The position numbers and the translations under genes were made by a program. Positions 34,483 through 44,458 of a DNA stretch of 64,000 nt are shown piece by piece. The DNA comes from Albidovulum sediminicola (GTDB lineage: Bacteria; Pseudomonadota; Alphaproteobacteria; Rhodobacterales; Rhodobacteraceae). The stretch's first letter is position 1; every line of letters begins with the position of its first letter. The stretch is from contig NZ_JAOWLA010000001.1 of the NCBI RefSeq assembly GCF_025751575.1, positions 1 to 64,000 on the forward strand, given 5' to 3'. The notes beneath the pieces were generated by a model. It had not been told where the DNA came from and made no database searches. It saw only the letters and a list, made by a program, of their open reading frames with translations.

Positions 34483-35592
34483 TCAGGTCCCGCCGATCGG
34501 GCCGCGCAGGCCGCCTGTCTGGCCGCGATCCAGAAGCAGGTGATCGAGGATCACGCAAGCCATCATCGCTTCGCCCACCGGCACCGCGCGGATGCCGACA
34601 CAGGGGTCATGGCGGCCCTTGGTCACGATCTCGCTTTCCACGCCGGAAACGCCGATCGTCCGGCGCGGCGACAGGATCGAGGAGGTGGGCTTCACCGCGA
34701 AGCGGACGACGACATCCTGCCCGGTCGAAATGCCCCCCAGAATCCCGCCCGCGTGGTTCGAGGAGAACAGCGGTTTTCCGTCATTGCCCATGAAGATCTC
34801 GTCGGCGTTCTCCAGGCCCGTCAGCTCAGCCGCCGCCATTCCTTCGCCGATCTCCACGCCCTTGACCGCGTTGATCGACATCATCGCCGCCGCCAGGTCG
34901 GTGTCGAGCTTGCCGTAGATCGGCGCGCCCAGACCCGCCGGCACGCCCGAGGCCACGACCTCGACCACAGCGCCGACGGAGTTTCCGGATTTGCGCAGCT
35001 CGTCCAGATGCTCCGCCCAGATCGCCGCGGCCGCGGCGTCGGGGCACCAGAACGGGTTCTGCGCCACCTCCGCCAGGTCGAAGCGGTCGCGGTCGGCCTT
35101 CAGGCGGCCCATCTGGACCATGTAGCCGGTGATCTTCACTTCCGGTGCAAGCGCCGCCAGCGCAGCCCGCGCCAGGCCGCCCGCCGCCACCCGTGCCGCG
35201 GTTTCGCGGGCCGAGGACCGGCCGCCGCCGCGATAGTCGCGGATCCCGTATTTCTGCCAGTAGGTGATGTCGGCATGACCGGGGCGGAAGCGTTCGGCGA
35301 TCTCGCCGTAGTCCTTCGAGCGCTGGTCGGTGTTCTCGATCATCAGCTGCACCGGGGTGCCGGTCGTGCGCCCCTCGAACACGCCTGAAAGGATGCGCAC
35401 CGCGTCGGGTTCGCGCCGTTGCGTGGTGTATTTGTTCTGACCCGGCTTGCGGCGGTCCAGCCAGTGCTGAAGCGTCGCCTCGTCGATCTCCACCCCCGGC
35501 GGGCAGCCGTCGACCGTCGCGCCCAGGGCGGGCCCGTGGCTCTCGCCCCAGGTGGTGACCCGGAAAAGATGTCCGAAGGTGTTGAGGCTCAT
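34483..35592 (-). CDS. aroC: Chorismate synthase
   Basis: 369 residues. It converts EPSP to chorismate in the shikimate pathway, using reduced FMN. The signatures are [18 protein letters not shown] near residue 17, [16 protein letters not shown] and [24 protein letters not shown]. The ATG at 35592 follows an AGGAG site; upstream in-frame ATG at 35661 would add a non-conserved leader. It diverges from the TPP riboswitch-controlled thi operon and converges with the DMT transporter gene. Confidence 0.97.
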   Translation of the reverse strand: MSLNTFGHLFRVTTWGESHGPALGATVDGCPPGVEIDEATLQHWLDRRKPGQNKYTTQRREPDAVRILSGVFEGRTTGTPVQLMIENTDQRSKDYGEIAERFRPGHADITYWQKYGIRDYRGGGRSSARETAARVAAGGLARAALAALAPEVKITGYMVQMGRLKADRDRFDLAEVAQNPFWCPDAAAAAIWAEHLDELRKSGNSVGAVVEVVASGVPAGLGAPIYGKLDTDLAAAMMSINAVKGVEIGEGMAAAELTGLENADEIFMGNDGKPLFSSNHAGGILGGISTGQDVVVRFAVKPTSSILSPRRTIGVSGVESEIVTKGRHDPCVGIRAVPVGEAMMACVILDHLLLDRGQTGGLRGPIGGT

Positions 35593-35735
35593 GGGCTCGC
35601 TCCTGCTCTTGCAGGGGGCATAGCGAAGCGCGCGGCCGCGCTCAAGCGCCTTGGCCCGCAATCGGAAGGAAATGCGTGCGCCCCGCGTCTCGTGCGCTCT
35701 TGAGTTTCCTCAAACGCAGGGCTAGGTTCGCGCCC

Positions 35736-35822
35736 ACCTCGGGGTGCCCTGTTCTCAGGGCTGAGATGCGAAAGCGAACCCGTTGAACCTGAACCGGTTA
35801 GAACCGGCGGAGGGAAGGTCGC
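35736..35822 (+). promoter_or_regulatory. TPP riboswitch (thi-box)
   Basis: The canonical TPP aptamer elements are in order: CTCGGGGTGCCC, CTGAGATG, the GAACCCGTTGAACCTGAACC core, GGTTAGAACCGG and GGAGGGAAG. It lies just ahead of the thiB ATG at 35869 and likely hides the ribosome site when thiamine pyrophosphate is bound. Confidence 0.95.
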
Positions 35823-35868
35823 ACAAGCACCCCCCATCTCCGCCCGCCTGACCATTGGAGGATGAGAG

Positions 35869-36864
35869 ATGAGAAAATCCCTGATGATCGCGGGTCTCCT
35901 GTCAGTCGCGGCGCCGTTTTCGGCAGTGGCGCAGGATAAGCCCGTCCTGACAATCTATACCTACGACAGCTTTGTCTCGGAATGGGGCCCCGGCCCCGCG
36001 GTCGAGGCGGCGTTCGAGGCCGACTGCGGCTGCGACGTGCAGTTCGTGGGTTCGGGTGATGGCGCCGCACTCCTGGCGCGGCTCCTGATCGAGGGCAAGG
36101 ACAGCCCGGCCGACATCGTGCTGGGCATCGACACCAACCTGACGGCGGAAGCGGCAGCCAGCGGTCTTTTCGCCCCGCATGCGCAGGCTCTGGCGCTGGA
36201 CCTGCCCGTGGCCTGGTCCGATCCGCTGTTCCTGCCCTATGACTGGGGCTATTTCGCCTTCGTCTACGACAAGACCAAGACCGCCACCGTTCCGGCGGAC
36301 TTCGAGGCGCTTGCCGCTTCCGACCTCAAGATCGTGATCGAAGATCCGCGGTCCTCGACGCCGGGGCTTGGCCTGCTGCTCTGGGTCAAGCAGGCTTACG
36401 GCGAGCGGGCCGCAGAGGTCTGGTCGGCGCTGGCCGATAATATCGTGACCGTCACCCCCGGCTGGTCCGAGGCCTATGGCCTGTTCCTGAGCGGCGAGGC
36501 CGACGCGGTCCTGTCTTACACGACCTCGCCCGCCTATCACCTGATCGCCGAAAGCGATGACAGCAAGGCCGCGATGGACTTCAGCGAAGGCCATTACCTG
36601 CAGGTCGAGGTCGCGGGCAAGCTTGCCGGCAGCGACCAGCCGGAGCTTGCCGACCGGTTCCTCGCGTTCATGACCACCGACGCCTTCCAGTCCGTGATCC
36701 CGGAAACCAACTGGATGTACCCGGCCAAGACCCCCGAAGCCGGCCTGCCGGAGGGTTTCGGCACGCTCGTCACACCGTCCAAGGCGCTGATCTACGACGC
36801 CGAGGACGCGCGTGCCATCCGCGACGAGGCGCTTGCCGAATGGCAGGCCGCGCTCAGCCAGTAA
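35869..36864 (+). CDS. thiB: Thiamine ABC transporter, substrate-binding protein ThiB
   Basis: 331 residues with a signal peptide (about 1-22, AVAQ). The thiamine-binding family pattern is present: LTIYTYDSFVSEWGPG, an early Cys pair CGC, VLGIDTNL, PYDWGYFAFVYDK and VIEDPRSSTPGLGLLLW. It binds thiamine (and phosphates) in the periplasm and delivers it to ThiP. The gene lies directly after a TPP riboswitch, confirming thiamine as the ligand. Confidence 0.95.
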   Translation: MRKSLMIAGLLSVAAPFSAVAQDKPVLTIYTYDSFVSEWGPGPAVEAAFEADCGCDVQFVGSGDGAALLARLLIEGKDSPADIVLGIDTNLTAEAAASGLFAPHAQALALDLPVAWSDPLFLPYDWGYFAFVYDKTKTATVPADFEALAASDLKIVIEDPRSSTPGLGLLLWVKQAYGERAAEVWSALADNIVTVTPGWSEAYGLFLSGEADAVLSYTTSPAYHLIAESDDSKAAMDFSEGHYLQVEVAGKLAGSDQPELADRFLAFMTTDAFQSVIPETNWMYPAKTPEAGLPEGFGTLVTPSKALIYDAEDARAIRDEALAEWQAALSQ

Positions 36865-38411
36865 GCCGCACCCTCGCGGTCGGAGGAGCGCCCGCCGCGC
36901 TCCTCCTGCTGCTGACGCTCGGGACGCTGGGCGCGGTCTTCCTGCGCGCGCGAGCGATGGGCAGCCTCGGTCCCGCCGACTGGGCGGCGGTCCGCTTCAC
37001 GCTCTGGCAGGCCCTGTTGTCGGCGTCACTCTCCACCCTTCTGGCCGTTCCCGTGGCCCGCGCCCTTGCCCGGCGCAGCTTTCCCGGCCGGGGTCTGCTG
37101 ATCGCGCTGCTCGGCGCGCCCTTCATTCTTCCCGTAATCGTCGCGGTGATGGGCCTTCTGGCGGTCTTCGGGCGGGCGGGCGTGTTGAACGCGGGCCTTG
37201 GCGCGCTGGGGCTTCCCGCCGTGTCGATCTACGGGCTTCAGGGCGTCGTTCTGGCGCATGTCTTCTTCAATCTGCCGCTGGCCACCCGACTCCTGGTGCA
37301 AGCCTGGCTCGACATCCCGGCCGAGCGCTTCCGGCTCGCCGCATCGCTCGGGATGGGGCCGTCCGAGGTCGCGCGTTTTCTGGAACGGCCAATGCTGCGC
37401 TCGGCCCTGCCCGGCATCTTCCTCGCGATCTTCCTGATCTGCCTGACCAGCTTCGCGGTCGCGCTGACGCTCGGCGGGGGGCCGCGGGCGACCACCGTCG
37501 AACTTGCGATCTACCAGGCGTTCCGCTTCGACTTCGACCTTGGCCGCGCTGCGATGCTGGGCCTGCTCCAGGTGGCGCTCTGCCTTGCGGCCTCGGTTGT
37601 AGCAATCGGCGTCGCAGCGCCGTCGGCCTTTGGGGCCGGTCTCGACCGGCGGGTCGCTCGCTGGGACGCGTCGAGCCGCTGGTTGAAGGCGCAGGACGCG
37701 ACGATCCTGCTGCTGACGGCGGGTTTTCTGTTGCTGCCGCTCGCGATGATCACGCTCAGGGGGCTTCCGGCGCTGCCGGGTCTGCCCGGGCCGGTCTGGG
37801 CCGCGTCGCTACGCTCGCTCCTGGTCGCCCTGGCATCGGCGACGTTGACACTGCTGCTGGCGCTGCCCATGGCGCTGGCCATCGCGCGCGCCCGCCCGGC
37901 CCCGGCCCGCACGCTTGAGGCGCTTGCGATGCTGCCGCTCGCGACCTCGCCCCTCGTCCTTGGCACCGGGCTTTTTTTGCTGCTGCGGCCCTACGCCGAT
38001 CCCGCGACACTTGCGCTGCCGGTCACGGCGGCGGCCAACGCCACGCTCGCGCTCCCTTTCGCACTGCGGATCCTGCTGCCCGCCGCCCGCACCTGCGAGG
38101 CCGACTTCGGCCGCCTCGCCGACAGTCTCGACCTGCGGGGGCTTGCCCGGCTTCGGCTGCTGACGCTACCGCGCCTGACACGGCCGCTTCGCTTCGCGGG
38201 CGGGCTGGCGGCGGCGCTGTCGATGGGCGATCTCGGCGTCATCGCCCTTTTCGCGGACCCGGAGACGGCAACGCTCCCGCTCCAGCTTTACCGGCTGATG
38301 GCGGCCTACCGGATGGCCGATGCTGCCGGGGCCGCGGTGCTGCTGCTGGGGCTTTCCTTCGCGCTTTTCTGGATCATCGACAGGGGAGGCCACCCGAATG
38401 CTGGTTCTTGA
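36840..38411 (+). CDS. thiP: Thiamine ABC transporter permease ThiP
   Basis: 523 residues, about twelve membrane segments, forming two fused permease halves. Each half carries the EAA-type loop that contacts the ATPase: AWLDIPAERFRLAASLGMGPSE around residue 155, and a second in SLDLRGLARLRLLTLPRL. The only reasonable start, ATG 36840, overlaps thiB by 25 bases. The end overlaps thiQ by 14 bases, so thiBPQ is one transcript. Confidence 0.93.
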   Translation: MAGRAQPVSRTLAVGGAPAALLLLLTLGTLGAVFLRARAMGSLGPADWAAVRFTLWQALLSASLSTLLAVPVARALARRSFPGRGLLIALLGAPFILPVIVAVMGLLAVFGRAGVLNAGLGALGLPAVSIYGLQGVVLAHVFFNLPLATRLLVQAWLDIPAERFRLAASLGMGPSEVARFLERPMLRSALPGIFLAIFLICLTSFAVALTLGGGPRATTVELAIYQAFRFDFDLGRAAMLGLLQVALCLAASVVAIGVAAPSAFGAGLDRRVARWDASSRWLKAQDATILLLTAGFLLLPLAMITLRGLPALPGLPGPVWAASLRSLLVALASATLTLLLALPMALAIARARPAPARTLEALAMLPLATSPLVLGTGLFLLLRPYADPATLALPVTAAANATLALPFALRILLPAARTCEADFGRLADSLDLRGLARLRLLTLPRLTRPLRFAGGLAAALSMGDLGVIALFADPETATLPLQLYRLMAAYRMADAAGAAVLLLGLSFALFWIIDRGGHPNAGS

Positions 38412-39093
38412 GGGCGCCACCATTTCGCAAACCGATTTCCACCTGCGCGCAGACCTCAGCGTCGCGGCAGGCGAGCGGGTCGCCATCATTGGACCCTCCG
38501 GGGCCGGTAAATCCACCCTGCTTGCCGCCATCGCGGGCTTCGTGAGCCTTTCGGGCGGCCGGATCCTCTGGCAGGGCCAGAACATCTCCGGGCTTCACCC
38601 TGGGGCGCGCCCCGTTTCGATCTTGTTCCAGGACCAGAACCTGTTCCCGCATCTGACGGCGTCGGAAAACGTGGGCCTCGGGCTGCGCCCCGATCTGCGC
38701 CTGACCGCCAGCGATCGCTCCCGCGTCGAGGCCGCGCTTGAACGCACGGGCCTCGGCGGTTTCGGGGCGCGACGGCCGGGCGCGCTTTCTGGCGGCCAGC
38801 AAAGCCGGGTCGCACTGGCCCGGGCCCTGCTGCGCGACCGCCCAATCCTCCTCCTCGACGAGCCCTTCGCAGCCCTTGGCCCCGCGCTCAAGGCCGAAAT
38901 GCTCGATCTGGTCGGCACGATCGCCGCGCAGAACGGGACGACCGTGCTGATGGTCAGCCACGATCCGGAGGACGCCCGCCGCTTCGCCCCCCGCACCATC
39001 CTTGTGGCCGACGGGCAGGCATTCCCGCCCGCCGACACGGCGGCGCTTTTCAACGCCCCGCCCGCGGCGCTGGCGGCCTATCTCGGAAACTGA
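38398..39093 (+). CDS. thiQ: Thiamine ABC transporter ATPase ThiQ
   Basis: 231 residues. Walker A is GPSGAGKST (about 32-40), the Q-loop is LFQDQNLFPHL, the ABC signature is LSGGQQSRVALARAL, Walker B is ILLLDEPFAAL, and the switch His is in SHDPEDA. It powers uptake through ThiP. The ATG at 38398 lies in the thiP end with AGGGGAGG upstream. Confidence 0.95.
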   Translation: MLVLEGATISQTDFHLRADLSVAAGERVAIIGPSGAGKSTLLAAIAGFVSLSGGRILWQGQNISGLHPGARPVSILFQDQNLFPHLTASENVGLGLRPDLRLTASDRSRVEAALERTGLGGFGARRPGALSGGQQSRVALARALLRDRPILLLDEPFAALGPALKAEMLDLVGTIAAQNGTTVLMVSHDPEDARRFAPRTILVADGQAFPPADTAALFNAPPAALAAYLGN

Positions 39094-39096
39094 AAA

Positions 39097-39120
39097 CGCG
39101 CCCCCGAAGGGACGCGCCTG
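39097..39120. terminator. Hairpin between convergent thiQ and petC
   Basis: ACGCGCCCCC and GGGACGCGCC form an imperfect stem with a GAA loop directly after the thiQ stop. On the minus strand it is followed by TTTTC, so it also suits the end of petC transcription. Confidence 0.5.
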
Positions 39121-39121
39121 G

Positions 39122-39172
39122 TTTCTTCATTGCCAAAAATACCCCGGGGGTCCGGGGGCAGCGCCCCCGGCC
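39122..39172 (+). repeat. Extragenic palindromic repeat, copy B
   Basis: TTTCTTCATTGCC, AAAAATA, CCCCGGGGG, then CCGGGGGCAGCGCCCCCGG. It carries the full GC-rich second hairpin. It occupies most of the gap between the convergent ends of thiQ and petC. Confidence 0.8.
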
Positions 39173-39185
39173 TCGCCCAGAAGGC

Positions 39186-39977
39186 TCAGGCTGCGGACTT
39201 CTTGCCCTTGACCCCGGCCCAGAGGCGCTTGTTGGTCAGGTACAGAAGGACCGTCAGCAGGCCCAGGAACAGAACGCCCAGGAAGCCCGCCTGCTTGCGC
39301 GCCATCATCTTCGGCTCCGCCGCCCACATCAGGAAGGCGGCCACGTCCTCGGACATCTGCTCGACCGTCGCGGGCGTGCCGTCCTGGTAGGTCACCAGGT
39401 CGTCCGACAGCGGCGACGGCATCGCGATCCAGCCGGTGGAGAAGGCGTGGTTCTCGTAGAAGGTCGTTCCGGCCTCCTCCTTCTCCTCGCCGCTGTAACC
39501 GGTCAGGAGCGCGTGGATGTACTCCGGTCCGCCGATGCCCTGGAAGAACTGGTTGATCCCCAGCCCGTAGGGACCATGGAACGCAGCCCGCGCCTTGGCG
39601 ATCACGCTCAGGTCCGGGGCGCCGGCGGCGGTGTTGGCGGGGAACTTGTCCGCCGGGGTGGCTGGGCGTTCCTCGCCGGTTTCCTTGTCGATGACGCTCA
39701 GGTTCGCGGCATAGGCGCGGACCTGGTCTTCGGGCAGGCTCGGCCCGCCCTCTTCCGACAATTCGCCGATGCGCACCTGCTTCATGCCGTGGCAGGCAGA
39801 GCAGACCTCGGTGAAGACCTGAAGCCCACGCTGCAGCTGGTGCTCGTCATAGGTGCCGAACGGCCCCTCGAACGAGAAGGCGAAGTCCTCGATGTGCGCT
39901 TCGCTTCCCGCGGCAAGCGCCGCGCCGGTCGACAGGGCCAGAACGGAAGCGGCCGTGATTGCGATTTTCTTCAGCAT
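39186..39977 (-). CDS. petC: Cytochrome c1 of the bc1 complex
   Basis: 263 residues. A signal peptide (about 1-22) exports it. The heme-binding CSACHGM motif is at about residue 59, the axial Met lies later in the domain ([13 protein letters not shown]), and a C-terminal membrane anchor ([15 protein letters not shown]) precedes a basic tail. It is the third gene of petABC and passes electrons from the Rieske protein to cytochrome c. Confidence 0.95.
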   Translation of the reverse strand: MLKKIAITAASVLALSTGAALAAGSEAHIEDFAFSFEGPFGTYDEHQLQRGLQVFTEVCSACHGMKQVRIGELSEEGGPSLPEDQVRAYAANLSVIDKETGEERPATPADKFPANTAAGAPDLSVIAKARAAFHGPYGLGINQFFQGIGGPEYIHALLTGYSGEEKEEAGTTFYENHAFSTGWIAMPSPLSDDLVTYQDGTPATVEQMSEDVAAFLMWAAEPKMMARKQAGFLGVLFLGLLTVLLYLTNKRLWAGVKGKKSAA

Positions 39978-39996
39978 CTCAATCTTTCCTTTCCGA

Positions 39997-41313
39997 TCAC
40001 TCGGCCGGATGCGCGCCGTAGTGCGCCTTGAAGTCTTCCTCGATCGTCGCCGGCTGTGGCAGCGGCTTCTCGATGATGCCGAGCAGCGGCAGGATCACCA
40101 GGAAGTAGGCGAACCAGTAGGCCGCGCCGATCAGCGAGATGATCGAATACGGGGGCTCGGCCGGCATCGCGCCGCACCACATCAGCACGACGAAGTCGAT
40201 GACCAGGAGGTAGAACCACCAGCGGAACATCGGGCGGTACTTGCCCGAGCGCACCGTCGAGGTGTCGAGCCAGGGCGCGAGCGCCATGACCGCGATCGCG
40301 CCGAACATCGCCAGGACGCCGAAGAACTTGGCGTCGACGATGCCGAAGGTGAGCCAGTTCGCGGCCATCACGATCCAGACGTCCGAGGTGAAGGCGCGCA
40401 GGATCGCGTAGAACGGCAGGAAGTACCATTCGGGAACGATATGCGCGGGGGTCGCGAGCGCGTTCGCCTCGATGTAGTTGTCCGGGTGGCCAAGGTAGTT
40501 CGGCATGAAGCCGACGATGGCGAAGAACACCATCAGCACCAGCGCCAGCGCGAAGAGGTCCTTGATCACGAAATAGGGCCAGAAGGGCAGGGTGTCCTTT
40601 TCCGCCTCGGCCTTGGAGCCGCGACGCACCTCGACACCGGCGGGGTTGTTGTTGCCCGTGGTGTGGAAGGCCCAGATATGCACCGCGACCAGCGCCGCGA
40701 TCACGAAGGGCAGCAGGTAGTGGAGCGAGAAGAAGCGGTTCAGCGTCGGGTTGTCCACCGCCGGTCCGCCCAGAAGCCAGGTCTGGATCGGTTCGCCGAT
40801 GCCCGGGATCGCGCCGAAGAGGCCGGTGATCACGGTCGCGCCCCAGAAGGACATCTGCCCCCAGGGAAGCACGTAGCCCATGAAGGCGGTGCCCATCATC
40901 AAGAGGTAGATGATCATGCCAACGATCCAGGTCACCTCGCGGGGCGCCTTGTAGCTGCCGTAGAACAGGCCGCGGAAGATGTGGATGTAGACGGCGAAGA
41001 AGAACAGCGACGCGCCGTTGGCGTGCAGGTAGCGCAGCATGTGGCCGCCGTTCACGTCGCGCATGATGTGCTCGACACTGGCGAAGGCATAGTCGACATG
41101 CGGCGTGTAGTGCATCGCCAAGACGATGCCGGTCGCGATCTGAAGCGCGAGGCAGAAGGCCAGGACGATGCCCCAGATCCACCACCAGTTAAGGTTCTTC
41201 GGCGTCGGGATCATCAGCGTGTCGTACATCAGGCCGACGACCGGCAGACGCCGGTGCAGCCACTGCTCAAAGCCCGACTTGGGTTCGTAATGGTCGTGCG
41301 GAATACCAGCCAT
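39997..41313 (-). CDS. petB: Cytochrome b of the bc1 complex
   Basis: 438 residues with eight membrane helices. The paired heme-ligand histidines lie in helices B and D (for example [10 protein letters not shown] context and HIWAFHTTG), and the quinol-oxidation motif PEWYFLPF (PEWY) is intact. The ATG at 41313 begins MAGIPHDHY; a longer frame upstream would read into petA. It is 11 bases downstream of petA. The spacing to petC is 19 bases. Confidence 0.97.
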   Translation of the reverse strand: MAGIPHDHYEPKSGFEQWLHRRLPVVGLMYDTLMIPTPKNLNWWWIWGIVLAFCLALQIATGIVLAMHYTPHVDYAFASVEHIMRDVNGGHMLRYLHANGASLFFFAVYIHIFRGLFYGSYKAPREVTWIVGMIIYLLMMGTAFMGYVLPWGQMSFWGATVITGLFGAIPGIGEPIQTWLLGGPAVDNPTLNRFFSLHYLLPFVIAALVAVHIWAFHTTGNNNPAGVEVRRGSKAEAEKDTLPFWPYFVIKDLFALALVLMVFFAIVGFMPNYLGHPDNYIEANALATPAHIVPEWYFLPFYAILRAFTSDVWIVMAANWLTFGIVDAKFFGVLAMFGAIAVMALAPWLDTSTVRSGKYRPMFRWWFYLLVIDFVVLMWCGAMPAEPPYSIISLIGAAYWFAYFLVILPLLGIIEKPLPQPATIEEDFKAHYGAHPAE

Positions 41314-41324
41314 GGTCGTCCCCC

Positions 41325-41888
41325 TCAGCCGAGTTTGATGGTGGTGGCGTCGACGAAGGCCGCGACCGGCACGTCGAGGTTGCGCGGCGCGGGGCCTTTG
41401 CGGATGCGGCCGGACGTGTCGTAGTGCGAACCGTGGCAGGGGCAGAACCAGCCGCCGAAATCGCCCGAGGCGTTGCCGAGCGGCACGCAGCCGAGGTGGG
41501 TGCACACGCCCATCATCACCAGCCACTCACCCGCTTCATCGAGCGCGCGGTTTTCGTCGGAGGCATCGGCTTCCGGGGCGATGTTGGCGTTTTCGGCCTT
41601 GGCGTCGATCAAGTCGGACATCGTGACGTCGCGCGCCGCGGCGATCTCATCCGCCGTGCGGCGGCGGATGAACACCGGCTTGCCGCGCCATTTGACGGTC
41701 AACTGGGTGCCGACCTCGACGCCGCTCACATCGACGAAGATCGACGACAGCGCCTTGACGTCAGCCGAGGGGTTCATTTGATCGACCAGCGTCCAGACGG
41801 CGGCGCCGCCCGCGACCGCGCCGGCTCCGGCGGTGGCATAGTAGAGGAAATCCCTCCGGGTGCCTGCGTGTTCTTCTGCGTGAGACAC
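41325..41888 (-). CDS. petA: Rieske iron-sulfur protein of the bc1 complex
   Basis: 187 residues. A twin-arginine-like [11 protein letters not shown] motif near residue 12 directs Tat export and leaves an N-terminal membrane anchor. The [2Fe-2S] boxes CTHLGC and CPCHGSHYD are both intact. Hinge and cluster domains are of normal length. It is the first gene of the petABC operon, and the 297-base spacer upstream (41889-42185) shows no gene and presumably holds the promoter. Confidence 0.97.
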   Translation of the reverse strand: MSHAEEHAGTRRDFLYYATAGAGAVAGGAAVWTLVDQMNPSADVKALSSIFVDVSGVEVGTQLTVKWRGKPVFIRRRTADEIAAARDVTMSDLIDAKAENANIAPEADASDENRALDEAGEWLVMMGVCTHLGCVPLGNASGDFGGWFCPCHGSHYDTSGRIRKGPAPRNLDVPVAAFVDATTIKLG

Positions 41889-42185
41889 GAGTTATTCTCC
41901 CTTCCTCGGCCAGCGGACCGGCCATGCGACGATAGGGCAGCGGTTTCCCGCGACCTTCCCGGGCGGTTATTAGCGGCCAATTTCAAGCCCGTCCAGCGGA
42001 CAATCGAGCGCAGCGGCCGTTCTTTTTCAGGCGTTGCAGGGCGGTTTCGCGGCGCGGGGCGGGAAGCACGCGCCCTAAAACCCCGCAGCGCGGGGAATCG
42101 GCCCCGGCGCCAAGCGAATCCTCACACGAAGAACGGTGCCGCGCGGCGATTCCCCCGAGGCGCCAACGGCGAAAGCACCATGCGA

Positions 42186-42797
42186 TCACGCGGCAGGCGG
42201 TTCCGTCGCCCGCATGCTGTCGCGCGCGGCAAAGCCCGCGTACCAGTCGGCAAGGCCGGGATGGCCCGCGCGCCAGTTCCGCGCACCGTGCCGGAAGTCG
42301 AGATAGCCGAGCGCGCAGGCCAGCGCGATCTGCCCCATGTCCAGGGGCCCGCCCAGATGGTCCATCCAGCGCGCCTCAAGCGCATCGAGCGCGCGGGCGA
42401 TCTTGCCCCACTGGCCCTCGACCCAGCCGGGGAAGCGCTTGTCCTCCGGCCTCAGCCGCGCCTCGTAGACCATGAGGAGGGCGGCATCCAGGATGCCGTC
42501 CGCCGTCGCCTCAAGCGTAAGGGTCCGCCAGAGGCGCGGCGCTTCGGGGTAAAGGCTGGCGCCCGCGCGGGCATCCAGGTAGCGGCAGATCACGGGGCTG
42601 TCGTAGATCGCGGGGCCGTCGTCCGGGATCAGCGCCGGGATCTTGCCCAGCGGGTTGTCCCCTAGCGGCAGGTTGCCGGGATCAAGCGGCGTGCCCCCGG
42701 CCTGCACGACCTCCACATCGCCCGCCTGGCCGGTTTCCAGCAAGAGCACCATGACCTTGCGGCCAAAGGGCGTGGTGGGCGAATGATAAAGGCGCAT
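42186..42797 (-). CDS. Glutathione S-transferase family protein
   Basis: 203 residues. The thioredoxin-like N-terminal domain starts MRLYHSPTTPFGRKVMVLL; DNPLGKIPALIPDDGPAIYDSPVICRYLD contains the cis-Pro and the SNAIL-type Ser that bind glutathione. The C-terminal half is helical. GAGGGAGAG precedes the ATG at 42797. Substrate unknown. Confidence 0.92.
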   Translation of the reverse strand: MRLYHSPTTPFGRKVMVLLLETGQAGDVEVVQAGGTPLDPGNLPLGDNPLGKIPALIPDDGPAIYDSPVICRYLDARAGASLYPEAPRLWRTLTLEATADGILDAALLMVYEARLRPEDKRFPGWVEGQWGKIARALDALEARWMDHLGGPLDMGQIALACALGYLDFRHGARNWRAGHPGLADWYAGFAARDSMRATEPPAA

Positions 42798-42851
42798 CGT
42801 GCTCTCCCTCACTGGGTTCCGGCGACAGGTGACGTGAGGCGAAAGGCCCTG

Positions 42852-43622
42852 TCAAGCGGCGGGATCGGCGCCCTTCCGGGGCTTCGGGGCCTTGCGTTCG
42901 CGCACCTTCCAGTGGTTGCTTGCGTCCACGAAGACTTCGAAGACCCCGGTTTTCGTCAAGAGGTCCGAAAGCTTCTGGCTGCCGTAGCTGCGGGTGTCGA
43001 AATCGGTCTGGAGCTGGTTGATGACCTGGCCGAGCAGGCCCAGCGAATATTCGGTCTCTTCCGGGTTGATCTGCTTCATGGCCCGGCGCACGAGCGGGAC
43101 GGCTCCGGACGGCGACTGCTTGGGCGTCGCGGGCTGGCCATCCTTCGGCCGGGCAGAGGCCTCCCGGCCCTCTCCTTCGGTCGCGACGATATTCTCGATG
43201 AACAGGAAACGGTTGCAGGCCTGGCGCAGCGCCAGCGGCGTTTTCTGCTCTCCGATCCCGTAGACAAGCACCCCATCCTCGCGGATGCGGCTTGCCAGGC
43301 GGGTGAAGTCGCTGTCCGAGGACACGAGGACGAAGCCCCCGACCTTGCCCCGGTGCAGGATGTCCATCGCGTCGATCACCAGCCCGATGTCGGAGGCGTT
43401 CTTGCCCCGCGTATTGGCCGACTGCTGGTGCATCACCAGCCCAAGCTCCTGCGCCTGCTTCTTCCAGGAACCGAGCGCCGGGTTGGACCAGTCGCCATAG
43501 ACGCGGCGCACGGAAGGCTCGCCCAGCGTCGCGATCTCCTTGAGGATGTCCGTGGCGAACTGGGCCGGGACGTTGTCGGCGTCGATCAGGACGGCAAGAT
43601 GGGGCGGATGTCCCGCAGCCAT
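42852..43622 (-). CDS. NYN-domain (LabA/DUF88-like) protein with C-terminal LOTUS/OST-HTH-like module
   Basis: 256 residues. The NYN PIN-like nuclease fold is shown by VLIDADNVP near residue 11, KNASDIGLVIDAMDIL, and VLVSSDSDFTRLASRIRE, which place the acidic metal residues. From about 185 there is a small helical module (LGLLGQVINQLQTDFDTRSYG, SDLLTKTGVFEV) resembling LOTUS/OST-HTH domains that bind RNA. Predicted RNase or RNA regulator; target unknown. Confidence 0.82.
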   Translation of the reverse strand: MAAGHPPHLAVLIDADNVPAQFATDILKEIATLGEPSVRRVYGDWSNPALGSWKKQAQELGLVMHQQSANTRGKNASDIGLVIDAMDILHRGKVGGFVLVSSDSDFTRLASRIREDGVLVYGIGEQKTPLALRQACNRFLFIENIVATEGEGREASARPKDGQPATPKQSPSGAVPLVRRAMKQINPEETEYSLGLLGQVINQLQTDFDTRSYGSQKLSDLLTKTGVFEVFVDASNHWKVRERKAPKPRKGADPAA

Positions 43623-43690
43623 GTGGTCATTCTCCTATGTCTTTGCTCCGGACTATGCGCGGGTCGGACCCGATGGGCAACGCGAACCCG

Positions 43691-44305
43691 TCAGGCCAGG
43701 CTTTCGCGCATCAGCCTTGCCAGCACCGAAACCTCCGCCCCGATGCCTGCGGCCTCCATTCCTTCCGCGGCGCCAGTCCGCGCGGAGCCGGGCTTGTTCT
43801 GCCCAAGCTTCCAGGTGCCTTCGATCGAGGCGATGTCGAACCGACAGGGCACGATCATGCGCATCAGCCGGTCAAGGGCTTCGCCGTCCACCTTGTCCAC
43901 CAGCCAGGGCGCCTTGCCGGCGATCCGGTTTTCGAACGTGGCCGACAGCCTGTCGAGATGGCCGCGCAACGCGTCCCCCGTCAGAAGGTGAAGCGTCCCT
44001 CTCAGGTGCACCGCGACATAGTTCCAGGTCGGCACCTGATCCGCCAGCCCGTACCAGTCCGGAGAGACATAGCCATCCGGCCCCGACACCGCGAGAAGCG
44101 CGGGCACCGGCGCGCCCAGCGCCCGCGCGATCGGGTTGGAACGCACGAGATGCATTTCGGCGAACCCGTCGCCCAGCACGAAAGGCACATGCGACAGCAG
44201 CGGCCCGTCGGGGCCGTTGACGGCGAGCGCCCCGAAGCCGCGATCCCTCGCGAAGGCAAGGTTCCGCTCGGCTGTTTCCTGGCGATAGACGGGATTGGGA
44301 TGCAT
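43691..44305 (-). CDS. PaiB-family FMN-binding protein
   Basis: 204 residues. The flavin-split-barrel family is recognisable from MHPNPVYRQE at the N-terminus, VSPDWYG, VPTWNYVAVHLRGT and KLGQNK at the C-terminus. In Bacillus PaiB acts as a negative regulator; in proteobacteria its role is not established. GAGGTGG precedes the ATG at 44305; the longer frame start at 44374 has no site. The gene is monocistronic. Confidence 0.87.
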   Translation of the reverse strand: MHPNPVYRQETAERNLAFARDRGFGALAVNGPDGPLLSHVPFVLGDGFAEMHLVRSNPIARALGAPVPALLAVSGPDGYVSPDWYGLADQVPTWNYVAVHLRGTLHLLTGDALRGHLDRLSATFENRIAGKAPWLVDKVDGEALDRLMRMIVPCRFDIASIEGTWKLGQNKPGSARTGAAEGMEAAGIGAEVSVLARLMRESLA

Positions 44306-44458
44306 GGGCCACCTCTTTTGCCTTCCTACCCGGATGGGGAACGGCTGACACGCGATGAAATGTAACCCGGACAATCGCGGGGACCCCCAGATTCCGTTTT
44401 GCCCGAGGTCGGAGTCGCGCGATTATGAATCCAGCCACGTCTAAGGGCGGGTCTCCTC

